From Pseudoflavonifractor gallinarum (GTDB taxonomy: Bacteria; Bacillota; Clostridia; Oscillospirales; Oscillospiraceae), in NCBI RefSeq assembly GCF_014982855.1, contig NZ_JADCKF010000003.1, positions 124,001 through 188,000 of the forward strand: a stretch of DNA of 64,000 nt, written 5' to 3'. A program made the position numbers and the translations under genes. The notes under the pieces were generated by a model. It worked only from the letters and a program-made list of their open reading frames with translations. It searched no databases and had not been told where the DNA came from. This document shows, in pieces, positions 31,984 to 39,435 of the stretch; within the stretch, counting starts at the first letter, position 1; each line of letters begins with the position of its first letter.

Positions 31984-33669
31984 ATGGGCAAGGAATATCC
32001 GAACGGATTCCCGGTCGTGACGGGGGAGGACATCAAACGACTCAATGCGCTCTTCCAACCCTATGTTTTTTACAGAACAGGCCGGAATGGAGATCGCAGC
32101 TGTACCTGCACACACTGTGGAGAGCGGTACATTATCGAGTCACTTCCACGCCTCATGACACCGGAATGGCAGAGCTTTATGGGGACGCGGCACAACGGGG
32201 CCGTGAACTGTCCCAAGTGCGGTGTACGGGCAATTTTAAAAAATATTGGTATCGCAAAAAGCAGAAAGAATCTGGTGGAGTGGTGTAAGGCGATCCTGTT
32301 CCACACAGACGGCGAAACCGTATGGGCCGAGGCGGCCTATGTGCGGAAGGACTACCGGGATGGGCTGTGCCCGGAACTGAAGGTCATGCCGAAAATGTGT
32401 TATCGCTTCACGCCCGGAAAAGCACAACAGTGGAAGATCCAGCATGATTGGACCGGGTTGGGACTATCACCGGGCGGAAAAGTCCTGGATGAGAGTTGGA
32501 TCGAGACCCGGAGTATTTATGAGCCGTTTCCGGATGGATACGGGTATTGGGCCTATATGGCCGGAGGATATCATGCGGTGGGCCTGGATCGCCTGAAGGA
32601 TTCCTTTCTCCGATATTGCGGATACGAGCAGTTTGAGCGGGAAGGGCACAAGGTATGGATGGACGGCTACATACACACGGCGCTCATGCGCTATCTGGGG
32701 GCCGCGACGCGTCGTCCCCAACTGGAAATGATGGTCAAGATGGGGCTCCGAGAGGCTGTGCTGGATCTGGTGATCCGAAAGAGAAGCGGAAAAGGCATCG
32801 ACTGGACACAGACAGACCCAAGAAAGGGATTTGGACTGGATAAGGCAGAGCTGAAAGAGTTTCAGGCGGTAGAAGGACGGCTGGAGCTGCTCCGACTTTA
32901 TAAAAGTCTGCGCACCGCCGGAAAAGAATGTACCTTCCGGCAGCTGGAGGATCTGCGCCTGTGTGTCGGAAGTGCAGAGCTAGGAAAGCTCATCCGTTGG
33001 TGTATCCGTCTGGATCTGAACGTGGGACAGGCTGTGAACTATTTGAAAAAGCAAGATGCAGACTGGCAGCGGCGTGGAGCCATTGCGGTATGGGAGGAGT
33101 GGCGGGACTACCTGGAGGCCGCAGAGTTCCTTCGTTATGACCTGACCGTACACAATGTACAGCGCCCGAAGTCTCTGAAGGATGCCCACGACAGGGCAAC
33201 CGAGGCAAGAGGCATCCTGGAAGCAAAGCAGGCAAACAAAGAAGCCCGGGGCCTGGTAAAGCGCTTGATGCAGAAGTACCGATTTGAGTATGCGGGCTAT
33301 CTGATCCGGCCTCCATACTCCGTCAGTGAGATCGTGGAAGAGGGGAAGGCACTCCGACACTGTGTAGGAGGCTATGCCGCCCGCCATGCGCAGGGGAAGC
33401 TTACGATCCTCTTTCTGCGTGATAAGCGTCATCCAATGAGGCCTCTTGTTACCATCGAGATGCACGGGAACCATTTGCAGCAGATCCATGGATACCGCAA
33501 CGAACGGGAAAGCTGCCCGGAGAATCCGGAGCAGGAGGATCCAAAGGTAAGATATGCTGCAATCCTGGACCCGTGGCTCTCATGGGTAAAAAACGGAAGT
33601 AAACGCGACAAGGGCGGCGCGCCCATCCTACCCGCCGGTGCGGCTGCGCCCGCGGATCAGATCGCATAG
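31984..33669 (+). CDS. PcfJ-domain protein
   Basis: A 561-residue protein. The N-terminus has two zinc-ribbon-like Cys pairs (CTHCGERY and CPKCGVRA, residues about 40-85). A long middle domain follows. The PcfJ domain is near the C-terminus: EEGKALRHCVGGYAARHAQG (about 457-476) then TILFLRD, TIEMHGNHLQQIHGYRN. PcfJ proteins occur on plasmids, ICEs and phages beside PcfK; function unclear. GC is below the surrounding phage genes, pointing to separate acquisition. The start is ATG 31984 behind AAGGAGGCGCAGG. Confidence 0.85.
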   Translation: MGKEYPNGFPVVTGEDIKRLNALFQPYVFYRTGRNGDRSCTCTHCGERYIIESLPRLMTPEWQSFMGTRHNGAVNCPKCGVRAILKNIGIAKSRKNLVEWCKAILFHTDGETVWAEAAYVRKDYRDGLCPELKVMPKMCYRFTPGKAQQWKIQHDWTGLGLSPGGKVLDESWIETRSIYEPFPDGYGYWAYMAGGYHAVGLDRLKDSFLRYCGYEQFEREGHKVWMDGYIHTALMRYLGAATRRPQLEMMVKMGLREAVLDLVIRKRSGKGIDWTQTDPRKGFGLDKAELKEFQAVEGRLELLRLYKSLRTAGKECTFRQLEDLRLCVGSAELGKLIRWCIRLDLNVGQAVNYLKKQDADWQRRGAIAVWEEWRDYLEAAEFLRYDLTVHNVQRPKSLKDAHDRATEARGILEAKQANKEARGLVKRLMQKYRFEYAGYLIRPPYSVSEIVEEGKALRHCVGGYAARHAQGKLTILFLRDKRHPMRPLVTIEMHGNHLQQIHGYRNERESCPENPEQEDPKVRYAAILDPWLSWVKNGSKRDKGGAPILPAGAAAPADQIA

Positions 33670-33680
33670 GAGGATATACG

Positions 33681-34862
33681 ATGGAAGATCGTGATTTTGA
33701 GGCCCGCTGCCTGGCGGCGGATGCCGGGATGGCCCTGGAGCCGGCGCCCGAGCGGACAGTGGAACTGGTCACCGTGGAGATCAAGGCCCTCCACAAGCAG
33801 GCACAGCAGATGGCGCTTGGATATGCCATCGAGATCGGACGGAGGCTGGTAGAGGTCAAGGCCATGCTGCCCCATGGCCAGTGGGGGGACTACCTACGGG
33901 ACCGACTGGGATACAAGTCCAGCACCGCGAACAATTTCATGCGGATCTTTGAGGCCTACGGGGCGGAGCAGCAATCCCTCTTCGGACCGGTAGCAAAATC
34001 CCAAGCGCTTGGCAATTTGAGCTACACCAAGGCCCTGGCCCTGCTGGTTTTACCGGATGAGGAGCGGGAGAGTTTTCTGTCCGAAAACGACGTGGAGGGC
34101 ATGTCCACCCGGGAGCTCCAGACGGCCCTCAAGGAGCTGGCTCAGGCCCGGGAGGATGTGCAGGCCGCAGAGGCTGCCCGGAAGAAAACCGAGGAGGACA
34201 TCCGACTGGCCAACGAGCGGCTTTCCGGGATGGGCCGTGAGGTGGAGGCCGCCCGGGAGGCCCAGCGCACCGCGGAGAACCAGGCGGAGGGATACCGCCT
34301 CAAGCTGGAAGAGCAGCGCAGAAAGACCGAAGAGGCGGCGGCTTCCGCCGGCGAGGAGGTCAGCCGCCTGCGTGCGGAGCTGGAGGAGCTACGTGCCAGC
34401 CCGGTGGATGTGGCCGTAGAGAAGGTGGTGGACGAGGACGCTGTCCGCGCCGCCGCGGAACAAGCCAGGGCAGAGGCCGAGCGGGAGCTGGAGGAGCGCA
34501 TCCGCAAAGCGGAGGCGGAAAAAGAGCGGGCCCGGGAGAAGGCCGCCAAGGCAAAGGGCGCGCTGGAAGAGCTGAAGCAGCGGCAGGAGAAGGAGCTGAA
34601 AGAGGCCCGCGCCGCCCGGGAGCGGGCCGAGGAGCAGCTGGCCCAGGCGGAAAAGCAGATCCAGGTGGCCAGCAGCGGGGAAGTGGCATCCTTCCAGGTC
34701 TACTTCTGCCAGGCGCAACAGATGGCGGAGGAGATGTGGGAGATCATCCGCTCCATGCGCGGCAACGGACAGGCGGAGACCGCAGACAAACTCGCGCGCG
34801 CCATGGAGGCTCTGGCCGACAAGCTGCGTGAGGAGCCGAAGCCGGAGGACACGCATGAATGA
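33681..34862 (+). CDS. DUF3102 protein with long coiled coil
   Basis: A 393-residue protein. Residues about 25-130 match DUF3102 (IGRRLVEVKAMLPHGQWGDYL, with YKSSTANNFMRIFEAYG), a helix-turn-helix-like domain of phage and plasmid proteins that often relates to ParB/KorB-type partition or replication. Residues about 140-340 are a continuous Glu/Ala/Arg-rich coiled coil. It overlaps the next gene by 8 bases. It may organise phage DNA replication together with the HUH protein. Confidence 0.75.
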   Translation: MEDRDFEARCLAADAGMALEPAPERTVELVTVEIKALHKQAQQMALGYAIEIGRRLVEVKAMLPHGQWGDYLRDRLGYKSSTANNFMRIFEAYGAEQQSLFGPVAKSQALGNLSYTKALALLVLPDEERESFLSENDVEGMSTRELQTALKELAQAREDVQAAEAARKKTEEDIRLANERLSGMGREVEAAREAQRTAENQAEGYRLKLEEQRRKTEEAAASAGEEVSRLRAELEELRASPVDVAVEKVVDEDAVRAAAEQARAEAERELEERIRKAEAEKERAREKAAKAKGALEELKQRQEKELKEARAARERAEEQLAQAEKQIQVASSGEVASFQVYFCQAQQMAEEMWEIIRSMRGNGQAETADKLARAMEALADKLREEPKPEDTHE

Positions 34863-35100
34863 GCGGATATGGGAGCGTGTCTCCCTGGCGTTCCGGAGCT
34901 GCGCGCCAATCGAAGAGCGGTTGGTTTTTCTGGCCGGCGTGGAGCTTTTCATCCAGGTATGCCGTGCGCCGGCCGTCTGGAAGCCGGCGGCGATGGTGAT
35001 CCAGATGCGCCTGGAAGAACCGGGGATGACACAGACCCAGACGTTCAGTTCTCTGGAGCAGGCCAGGGACACCCTGGAGAAATGGAGGAATCGCATATGA
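34855..35100 (+). CDS. Hypothetical phage protein (81 aa)
   Basis: Starts within the end of the DUF3102 gene. MNERIWERVSLAFRSCAPIE and a FLAGVELFIQVCRAP stretch; no family recognised. Overlaps the next gene by 4 bases (ATGA). Confidence 0.55.
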   Translation: MNERIWERVSLAFRSCAPIEERLVFLAGVELFIQVCRAPAVWKPAAMVIQMRLEEPGMTQTQTFSSLEQARDTLEKWRNRI

Positions 35101-35264
35101 GTCAAAGACAGTGCAAGCGCGCCAGAAAGGCGCTGAAAGAGCTGGAACAGAGGGACCGGGAGCTGTGGGAGTTTTTTGTGTACCTGTGCCGCCGTCCGGC
35201 TCCGTGGCGGATCGCCGCATACCTCAGATGGAGGATGGAGGGAAAACGAACATGGGATATCTGA
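35097..35264 (+). CDS. Hypothetical basic phage protein (55 aa)
   Basis: ATGA-coupled to the previous gene. MSQRQCKRARKALKELEQRD, then LWEFFVYLCRRPAPWRIAAY. Arg/Lys-rich, perhaps nucleic-acid binding; unrecognised. Confidence 0.55.
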   Translation: MSQRQCKRARKALKELEQRDRELWEFFVYLCRRPAPWRIAAYLRWRMEGKRTWDI

Positions 35265-35893
35265 ACCGAAAGGAGGAGGCCATCCGCTGGCTGACCCAGG
35301 AGCTTCGGTCGCTGCGCCTTGCACCGGACATCAACGGATGCGATATGCAGCCTCATTGGCAGGAGCAGATCGACATCCTGGAGGCCTGCCTGGAGGCGGT
35401 GCGGGCTTGCCATATCGGTGAAGCCACCGATATGGTTCCATTGCCACTGGAACAGCTGATGGGGATGGAGAAGCCAACTCCTGTGTGGGCCGAAGTCGAA
35501 AATAAAACGATTGAAGGATGGGGCGGATACTGGTGCCTTTGTGTTCGCGGACATATTCTGACACCTAGCCTTATCTCGATGTATGCAGAAAAAATGGAAG
35601 GAGTAAAGTTCTACTCACACCATCCAGCCCACATCGACCGGGAGGCGTGGGTGAGCGTCGAGGATAGACTTCCGGAAGATAATAAAGATGGAGAAACTGT
35701 GCTGGTAATCGTTTCTGGGAAGCCACATGAAAATATAACCTTACATAGAGCGATCATGACGGCTGGTTATTTCCAAGGTGAGGGGTGGGTAGTAAATGAA
35801 TATCCGGAATGGGAAAGCCCGGAAGTAACTTATTGGATGCCGCTGCCGGAGCCACCAGGAAGCTGCCCGCTGGAGGGAGAGGAGGAAAGCTGA
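35252..35893 (+). CDS. DUF551-domain phage protein, copy 1
   Basis: A 213-residue protein. The N-terminal 65 residues are helical, and the C-terminal half carries a DUF551 unit: WVSVEDRLPEDNKDGETVLV, ending VTYWMPLPEPP. DUF551 is common in clostridial and enterobacterial phages; function unknown. GC falls sharply in the middle of this gene compared with its upstream neighbours. Its stop overlaps the next start (TGATG). Confidence 0.75.
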   Translation: MGYLNRKEEAIRWLTQELRSLRLAPDINGCDMQPHWQEQIDILEACLEAVRACHIGEATDMVPLPLEQLMGMEKPTPVWAEVENKTIEGWGGYWCLCVRGHILTPSLISMYAEKMEGVKFYSHHPAHIDREAWVSVEDRLPEDNKDGETVLVIVSGKPHENITLHRAIMTAGYFQGEGWVVNEYPEWESPEVTYWMPLPEPPGSCPLEGEEES

Positions 35894-36339
35894 TGGATCG
35901 GTTTTTCTGTTTTGGGAAAAAGGATTTTTGTGAATTAGATACATGTGCCAAGTGTGAGTACGAAGACGGAGATGGAGGTTTGACAGAAAGTCAAATGAAG
36001 TCTGTCATATCAAAATTGATTGGAGAAGAATACGACATTGACCGTCTGCGGAATATGGTGGAGGACAGCAAGTGGATAAGTGTAAAGGACCATTTGCCAC
36101 CTGAGCGCGATAGCATATTTAAAAAGCTGATTGGTCTGGAAAAGTGGCGTGAAGGTATTGAAGGTCTGTGTCAAAGAGAGTCTGACTATGTAATTGTGTC
36201 TGTTCGATTCAGTGACGGAACGGAAAAGACTGGACGAGCGCGCACAGAAGATGGCCATTGGGTCGAACTCCCCACAATTGGCTGCCCAGTGGTGACCCAT
36301 TGGAGACCATTCCCAAAGCCTTGTAATGGAGGAAAATGA
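35893..36339 (+). CDS. DUF551-domain phage protein, copy 2
   Basis: A 148-residue protein with a Cys-containing N-terminus (CELDTCAKCEY) and a second DUF551 unit (WISVKDHLPPERD ... VTHWRPFPKP). It is AT-rich. Tandem DUF551 genes suggest duplication or paralogous acquisition. Confidence 0.75.
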   Translation: MDRFFCFGKKDFCELDTCAKCEYEDGDGGLTESQMKSVISKLIGEEYDIDRLRNMVEDSKWISVKDHLPPERDSIFKKLIGLEKWREGIEGLCQRESDYVIVSVRFSDGTEKTGRARTEDGHWVELPTIGCPVVTHWRPFPKPCNGGK

Positions 36340-36340
36340 C

Positions 36341-36463
36341 ATGACGCTGGACACGATGGACGGCTTGCTCCAGGCACTCAGACAGCTGCGCGATCATCCG
36401 AAAGGCCATGGAACGGCTTTCGGGGATGACATGTCCGTGACCAAACAAAAAGCCGCCCCCTGA
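36341..36463 (+). CDS. Short ORF (40 aa), possible
   Basis: ATG 36341 follows GGAGGAAAATGAC, a good ribosome site. The product is MTLDTMDGLLQALRQLRDHP plus a short tail. The stop is inside the hairpin at 36446-36472. Plausible but too short to recognise. Confidence 0.4.
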   Translation: MTLDTMDGLLQALRQLRDHPKGHGTAFGDDMSVTKQKAAP

Positions 36464-36472
36464 TGGGGCGGC
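36446..36472 (-). terminator. Terminator of the minus-strand gene
   Basis: On the minus strand GCCGCCCC-ATCAG-GGGGCGGC followed by TTTTTG, directly after the stop at 36478. Confidence 0.8.
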
Positions 36473-36477
36473 AGAGA

Positions 36478-36879
36478 TCACGGATCCCGGGAGAAGGTGG
36501 CCCACAGGGCCCAGAGGAACATGAGGAGCGAACACACGCCCAGCGCTCTGGACGAGAGATCATCCAGCATCGTACCGGCAAGGAGGCATACGATCAGCAG
36601 GAAGGCCGCGATGAACCAGATGATCCCGAGACAATTCAGGCTGTTCTCCCGAAAACGGGCGGTGGGGGAGGAGGACCGCTCGATCTGCTCGTCCAGCTCC
36701 CGCAGGCGGGCCTTCTTCTCCTCCAGCTGCTCCTCCAGATGGTTGAGAAAGGCGCGGCAGGGAGAATCGTGCGCCATCGCACGGACGGGCGCCATATCGG
36801 GACCGAGGGTGATGGAGGTCAGGCTGATGATTTGCTGGCGCAGCCTGGCGCGTTCCGCCTCCAGTTCCATCCGTGTCAT
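36478..36879 (-). CDS. Coiled-coil, two-pass membrane protein (moron candidate)
   Basis: A 133-residue protein from ATG 36879 behind AAGGGGGAGAT. A charged coiled coil (MTRMELEAERARLRQQIISL and EEQLEEKKARLRELDEQIE) is followed by two membrane helices (about residues 90-108 and 113-131). With its own promoter (36905-36932) and terminator (36446-36472), on the strand opposite to all neighbours, it is an autonomous unit probably expressed in the lysogen. Holin-like function is less likely, since a holin stands with the endolysin. Confidence 0.7.
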   Translation of the reverse strand: MTRMELEAERARLRQQIISLTSITLGPDMAPVRAMAHDSPCRAFLNHLEEQLEEKKARLRELDEQIERSSSPTARFRENSLNCLGIIWFIAAFLLIVCLLAGTMLDDLSSRALGVCSLLMFLWALWATFSRDP

Positions 36880-36904
36880 AGCGATCTCCCCCTTTCTTAT
36901 CTGC

Positions 36905-36932
36905 ATCATAACAAAAATTGCAGAGAAGTCAA
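36905..36932 (-). promoter_or_regulatory. Promoter of the minus-strand coiled-coil gene
   Basis: On the minus strand TTGACT (36932-36927), 16 bases, TATGAT (36910-36905). Confidence 0.65.
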
Positions 36933-37068
36933 GGATGGTAATTATTTTGATAATCCAGAAAAAGGAAATTACGGAACAGCCCGGAGAGGGGGACAAGCCC
37001 TCTCCGGGCATCCGACTCTGTGATGACGCCCCGGGCACTCGCCGGGGGCGCGGTCAGAGAGCCGGCAC

Positions 37069-37084
37069 TCCTTATATATAAGGA
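37069..37084. repeat. Perfect 16-bp AT-centred palindrome near HUH gene
   Basis: TCCTTATATATAAGGA reads the same on both strands. It lies in the 297-base gene-free stretch 36880-37175, with CCCCGGG/CCGGGGG and GCGCG segments nearby, 90 bases before the HUH gene. Candidate origin or operator. Confidence 0.6.
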
Positions 37085-37175
37085 TACGCGCGTTCTTATG
37101 CGGGGCCCTTAGACCGCTAATTATCGCACCAGAGCCACAGAAGAAAGAACAGAGAGCGGAGCAGGAGGAAAGGCA

Positions 37176-37943
37176 GTGAAGCAGCTCATGCGGTACAAAA
37201 TCATATCCGGCCGGGTGGTGGAAAAACGGGATGTGCTCATGGAGGTCACCAGGACCCGCAAGCCAAGGGGAGGCCGCAAGGGAAAATCGACCATCAAGCA
37301 GGTAGAGCGGAACGAGCGGGAGAGCGTGCTTGCCCTGGCCCGGTTTCTGAATTGCAACTACCGGGGCGGGGATCTCTTCCTCACGCTGAAATATTCCGAC
37401 GGACGTCTCCCGGCGGATCGGGCGGAGGCAAAGCGCATCGCCAAGAACTTCATCCGACGTCTGGCCAGGGCCTACCGGAAGAAGCACGGCAAGGCGCTGA
37501 TCTGGGCGCTGGTCACGGCAGACCGCTCCTCAAAGACAGGAGACCCCGTGCGCCTGCACCACCATGTGGTGCTCAACGCCATGGACTGGGAGCTCATCGC
37601 CGCCAACTGGCCCGCCGATGAGTTCTCCTGCCGGCATCTGGATGACAGCGGGGACTATACCGCCGTAGCCCGGTACATGGTGCGCAATGCCGGATATGGA
37701 CGAGGGGAGCAGTGCTGGAGCTCCGCCAAGAAGGGGGCAAAGCGGCCGGTCTACTCCACGCCGGTCCCGGTGCAGCAGGCAGGTTCTGTGCGAGTGCCCA
37801 AGGAGGCCAGAATCGTGGAGCGGGAACTGCATGAGAGCGCCGAGAGCGGATTCTCGGCGGCCTACATACGTTACATCATGCCCAGGGAGCGGGCGGAACA
37901 ATCCCACACAGGGAGAAAGGCAGGTGGCAGACAGGATGAATGA
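37176..37943 (+). CDS. HUH rolling-circle replication initiator-like protein
   Basis: A 255-residue protein with the three motifs of HUH endonucleases: motif 1 GDLFLTLKYSD (about residues 66-76), motif 2 VRLHHHVVL (about 125-133, the His-hydrophobic-His metal site) and motif 3 YTAVARYMVRNA (about 162-173, candidate nucleophile Tyr). This resembles the phage/plasmid replication-associated (G2P/gpA-like) group. It would nick the origin and prime rolling-circle replication. GTG 37176 is used behind GCAGGAGGAAAG. It overlaps the next gene by 8 bases. Confidence 0.8.
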   Translation: MKQLMRYKIISGRVVEKRDVLMEVTRTRKPRGGRKGKSTIKQVERNERESVLALARFLNCNYRGGDLFLTLKYSDGRLPADRAEAKRIAKNFIRRLARAYRKKHGKALIWALVTADRSSKTGDPVRLHHHVVLNAMDWELIAANWPADEFSCRHLDDSGDYTAVARYMVRNAGYGRGEQCWSSAKKGAKRPVYSTPVPVQQAGSVRVPKEARIVERELHESAESGFSAAYIRYIMPRERAEQSHTGRKAGGRQDE

Positions 37944-38148
37944 GGGATTTCCCACACGCCTGCGCAGGCTCCGGGAGGCCAGGCGGATGAGCCGCAGGAC
38001 GCTGTCCGAGCTGTGCGGGCTGAGCAAAGACATGATATCGATTTATGAACGGGGCGAAGCAGACCCGTCTACAAGTACAGTGTGCCTCCTGGCGGACTAC
38101 TTTGAGACGACGACGGATTATCTGCTTGGAAGAACAGAAAAATTTTAA
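37936..38148 (+). CDS. XRE-family regulator (70 aa)
   Basis: A single helix-turn-helix domain: LRRLREARRMSRRTLSELCG then DMISIYERGEADPS and TTDYLLGR. It overlaps the HUH gene, so it may control replication or late genes. It is followed by a strong terminator, closing the early operon. Confidence 0.85.
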   Translation: MNEGFPTRLRRLREARRMSRRTLSELCGLSKDMISIYERGEADPSTSTVCLLADYFETTTDYLLGRTEKF

Positions 38149-38173
38149 GTTGCCTAACAAATTAGGCAACTTG
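38147..38173 (+). terminator. Terminator closing the early operon
   Basis: AAGTTGCCTAA and TTAGGCAACTT, an 11-bp perfect stem with a 4-base loop, overlapping the stop codon of the XRE gene. Confidence 0.7.
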
Positions 38174-38227
38174 TCTCCAGAACGTGATAGGCTTACCCTG
38201 TGACACCACAGGTGAGGAGGTTTGGAA

Positions 38228-38977
38228 GTGAAAGCCTTCGCAAAAGCGTTCTACAATTCAAACGCCTGGCAGGCATGCCGGGCGGCCTACATCGCCCAGA
38301 GACGCCTGCTGGACGGCGGGATGTGCGAGAACTGCGGGGAGGCGCCGGGGGAAGAGCTCCACCACACGACCTTCCTCACACCGGGGAATATCCACGACGC
38401 TGAGGTCACGCTGAACCCGGAGAAACTGAAATGGCTCTGCAAGGAGTGCCACTTCAAGGCGCACCGGGAGGCTATCGTGCGAGGATTCCAGAAGCGGAAG
38501 AACCGGAAAGTCCTCACAAACGGCGTGTACTTTGGTGCGGATGGACAGCCGATCCCACAGCGGGTGGTCATCGTGTGGGGACCGCCAGCCGGGGGAAAGA
38601 GCACGTACATCCGTGAGCACATGGACCCGACTGATCTGGTGATCGATTTGGATCTGATCCGGCAGGCACTTACCATGGGCGGCCGGGACAGTACATCCAA
38701 CAACCTGGTGGCGCTGGCGCTTTTGGTGCGGGAGTTCCTGTTCGGCCAGATCGAACGGCGGGAAGCGGTGGTAGACTGCAAGACGGTATGGATCGCAGCA
38801 ACGCTGCCCAACCGCGCAGAGCGGGAGGGGCTGGCCAAAAGACTGCGGGCAGAGCTGATCTTTGTCGGTCAGCCGATGGGTCTGTGTATCGAGCGGGCCA
38901 TGTCGGACCTGGAGCGCACGGACAAGCTCCTGCAGCGGGAAATCATTGAGCGCTGGTTTGAGCAGTACGAGGCCTGA
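38228..38977 (+). CDS. HNH endonuclease fused to P-loop kinase-like domain
   Basis: A 249-residue protein. Residues about 15-90 are an HNH nuclease: CENCGEAPGEELHHTTFLTP...LKWLCKECH, with both Cys pairs and His-His. Residues about 118-249 form a P-loop domain: VVIVWGPPAGGKSTYIREHM and VIDLDLIRQ, akin to polynucleotide kinase/AAA_33 proteins. HNH proteins beside terminase are needed for DNA packaging at cos in HK97-type phages, and terS follows here. GTG 38228 is favoured over TTG 38222 because GAGGAGG lies too close to the latter. Confidence 0.85.
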   Translation: MKAFAKAFYNSNAWQACRAAYIAQRRLLDGGMCENCGEAPGEELHHTTFLTPGNIHDAEVTLNPEKLKWLCKECHFKAHREAIVRGFQKRKNRKVLTNGVYFGADGQPIPQRVVIVWGPPAGGKSTYIREHMDPTDLVIDLDLIRQALTMGGRDSTSNNLVALALLVREFLFGQIERREAVVDCKTVWIAATLPNRAEREGLAKRLRAELIFVGQPMGLCIERAMSDLERTDKLLQREIIERWFEQYEA

Positions 38978-38986
38978 CCGTGGGGA

Positions 38987-39040
38987 CCACTCCCCCCCGG
39001 TCGGCGGGGGCTGCTGACCCCCAGGAGACCGATGGAGTGG
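38987..39040. other. Candidate cos site (large dyad before terminase)
   Basis: CCACTCC (38987-38993) and CGGTC (38998-39002) mirror GACCG (39027-39031) and GGAGTGG (39034-39040). The centre repeats GGGGG/CCCCC. The dyad lies between the HNH gene and terS, the usual cos position. Confidence 0.45.
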
Positions 39041-39084
39041 CAACTTTTTTTACAGCGGGGGTGTGCACGGAAGGGGGTGTGGTA

Positions 39085-39435
39085 ATGGCAAAGAGCGTAA
39101 AGAAAAAAGACCTGGGTCGGTTCGCAGATACCTATAATGCGGCGGCGAAAGAGAAGCAGTCTCTGTGCCTGCAGCTCATCACAAACGCCGTGTTTATGGA
39201 GGAGCAATTGACCAAGTTGCAGGCCGAAATACGAGAAAAAGGCGTAGTCTCTGAGTATAAAAACGGAGAAAATCAGTACGGCACCCGGAAAAGCCCGGAG
39301 GTGGACGTATACAACGCCATGATCAAGAATTACACGTCCGTCATCAAGCAGATCAACGACCTGCTGCCCGATGCGCCGCCGGCAGACGATGAGCTCACCA
39401 AGTTCCTCAAAAATCGGAGCGGTGGCGCAAAATGA
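39085..39435 (+). CDS. terS: Terminase small subunit, P27-like
   Basis: A 116-residue protein, MAKSVKKKDLGRFADTYNAA, then a helical region and YNAMIKNYTSVIKQINDLLP. Helical pattern, size and place before terL match the P27/phage small-terminase group. It recognises packaging sites. It overlaps terL by 4 bases. Confidence 0.75.
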   Translation: MAKSVKKKDLGRFADTYNAAAKEKQSLCLQLITNAVFMEEQLTKLQAEIREKGVVSEYKNGENQYGTRKSPEVDVYNAMIKNYTSVIKQINDLLPDAPPADDELTKFLKNRSGGAK

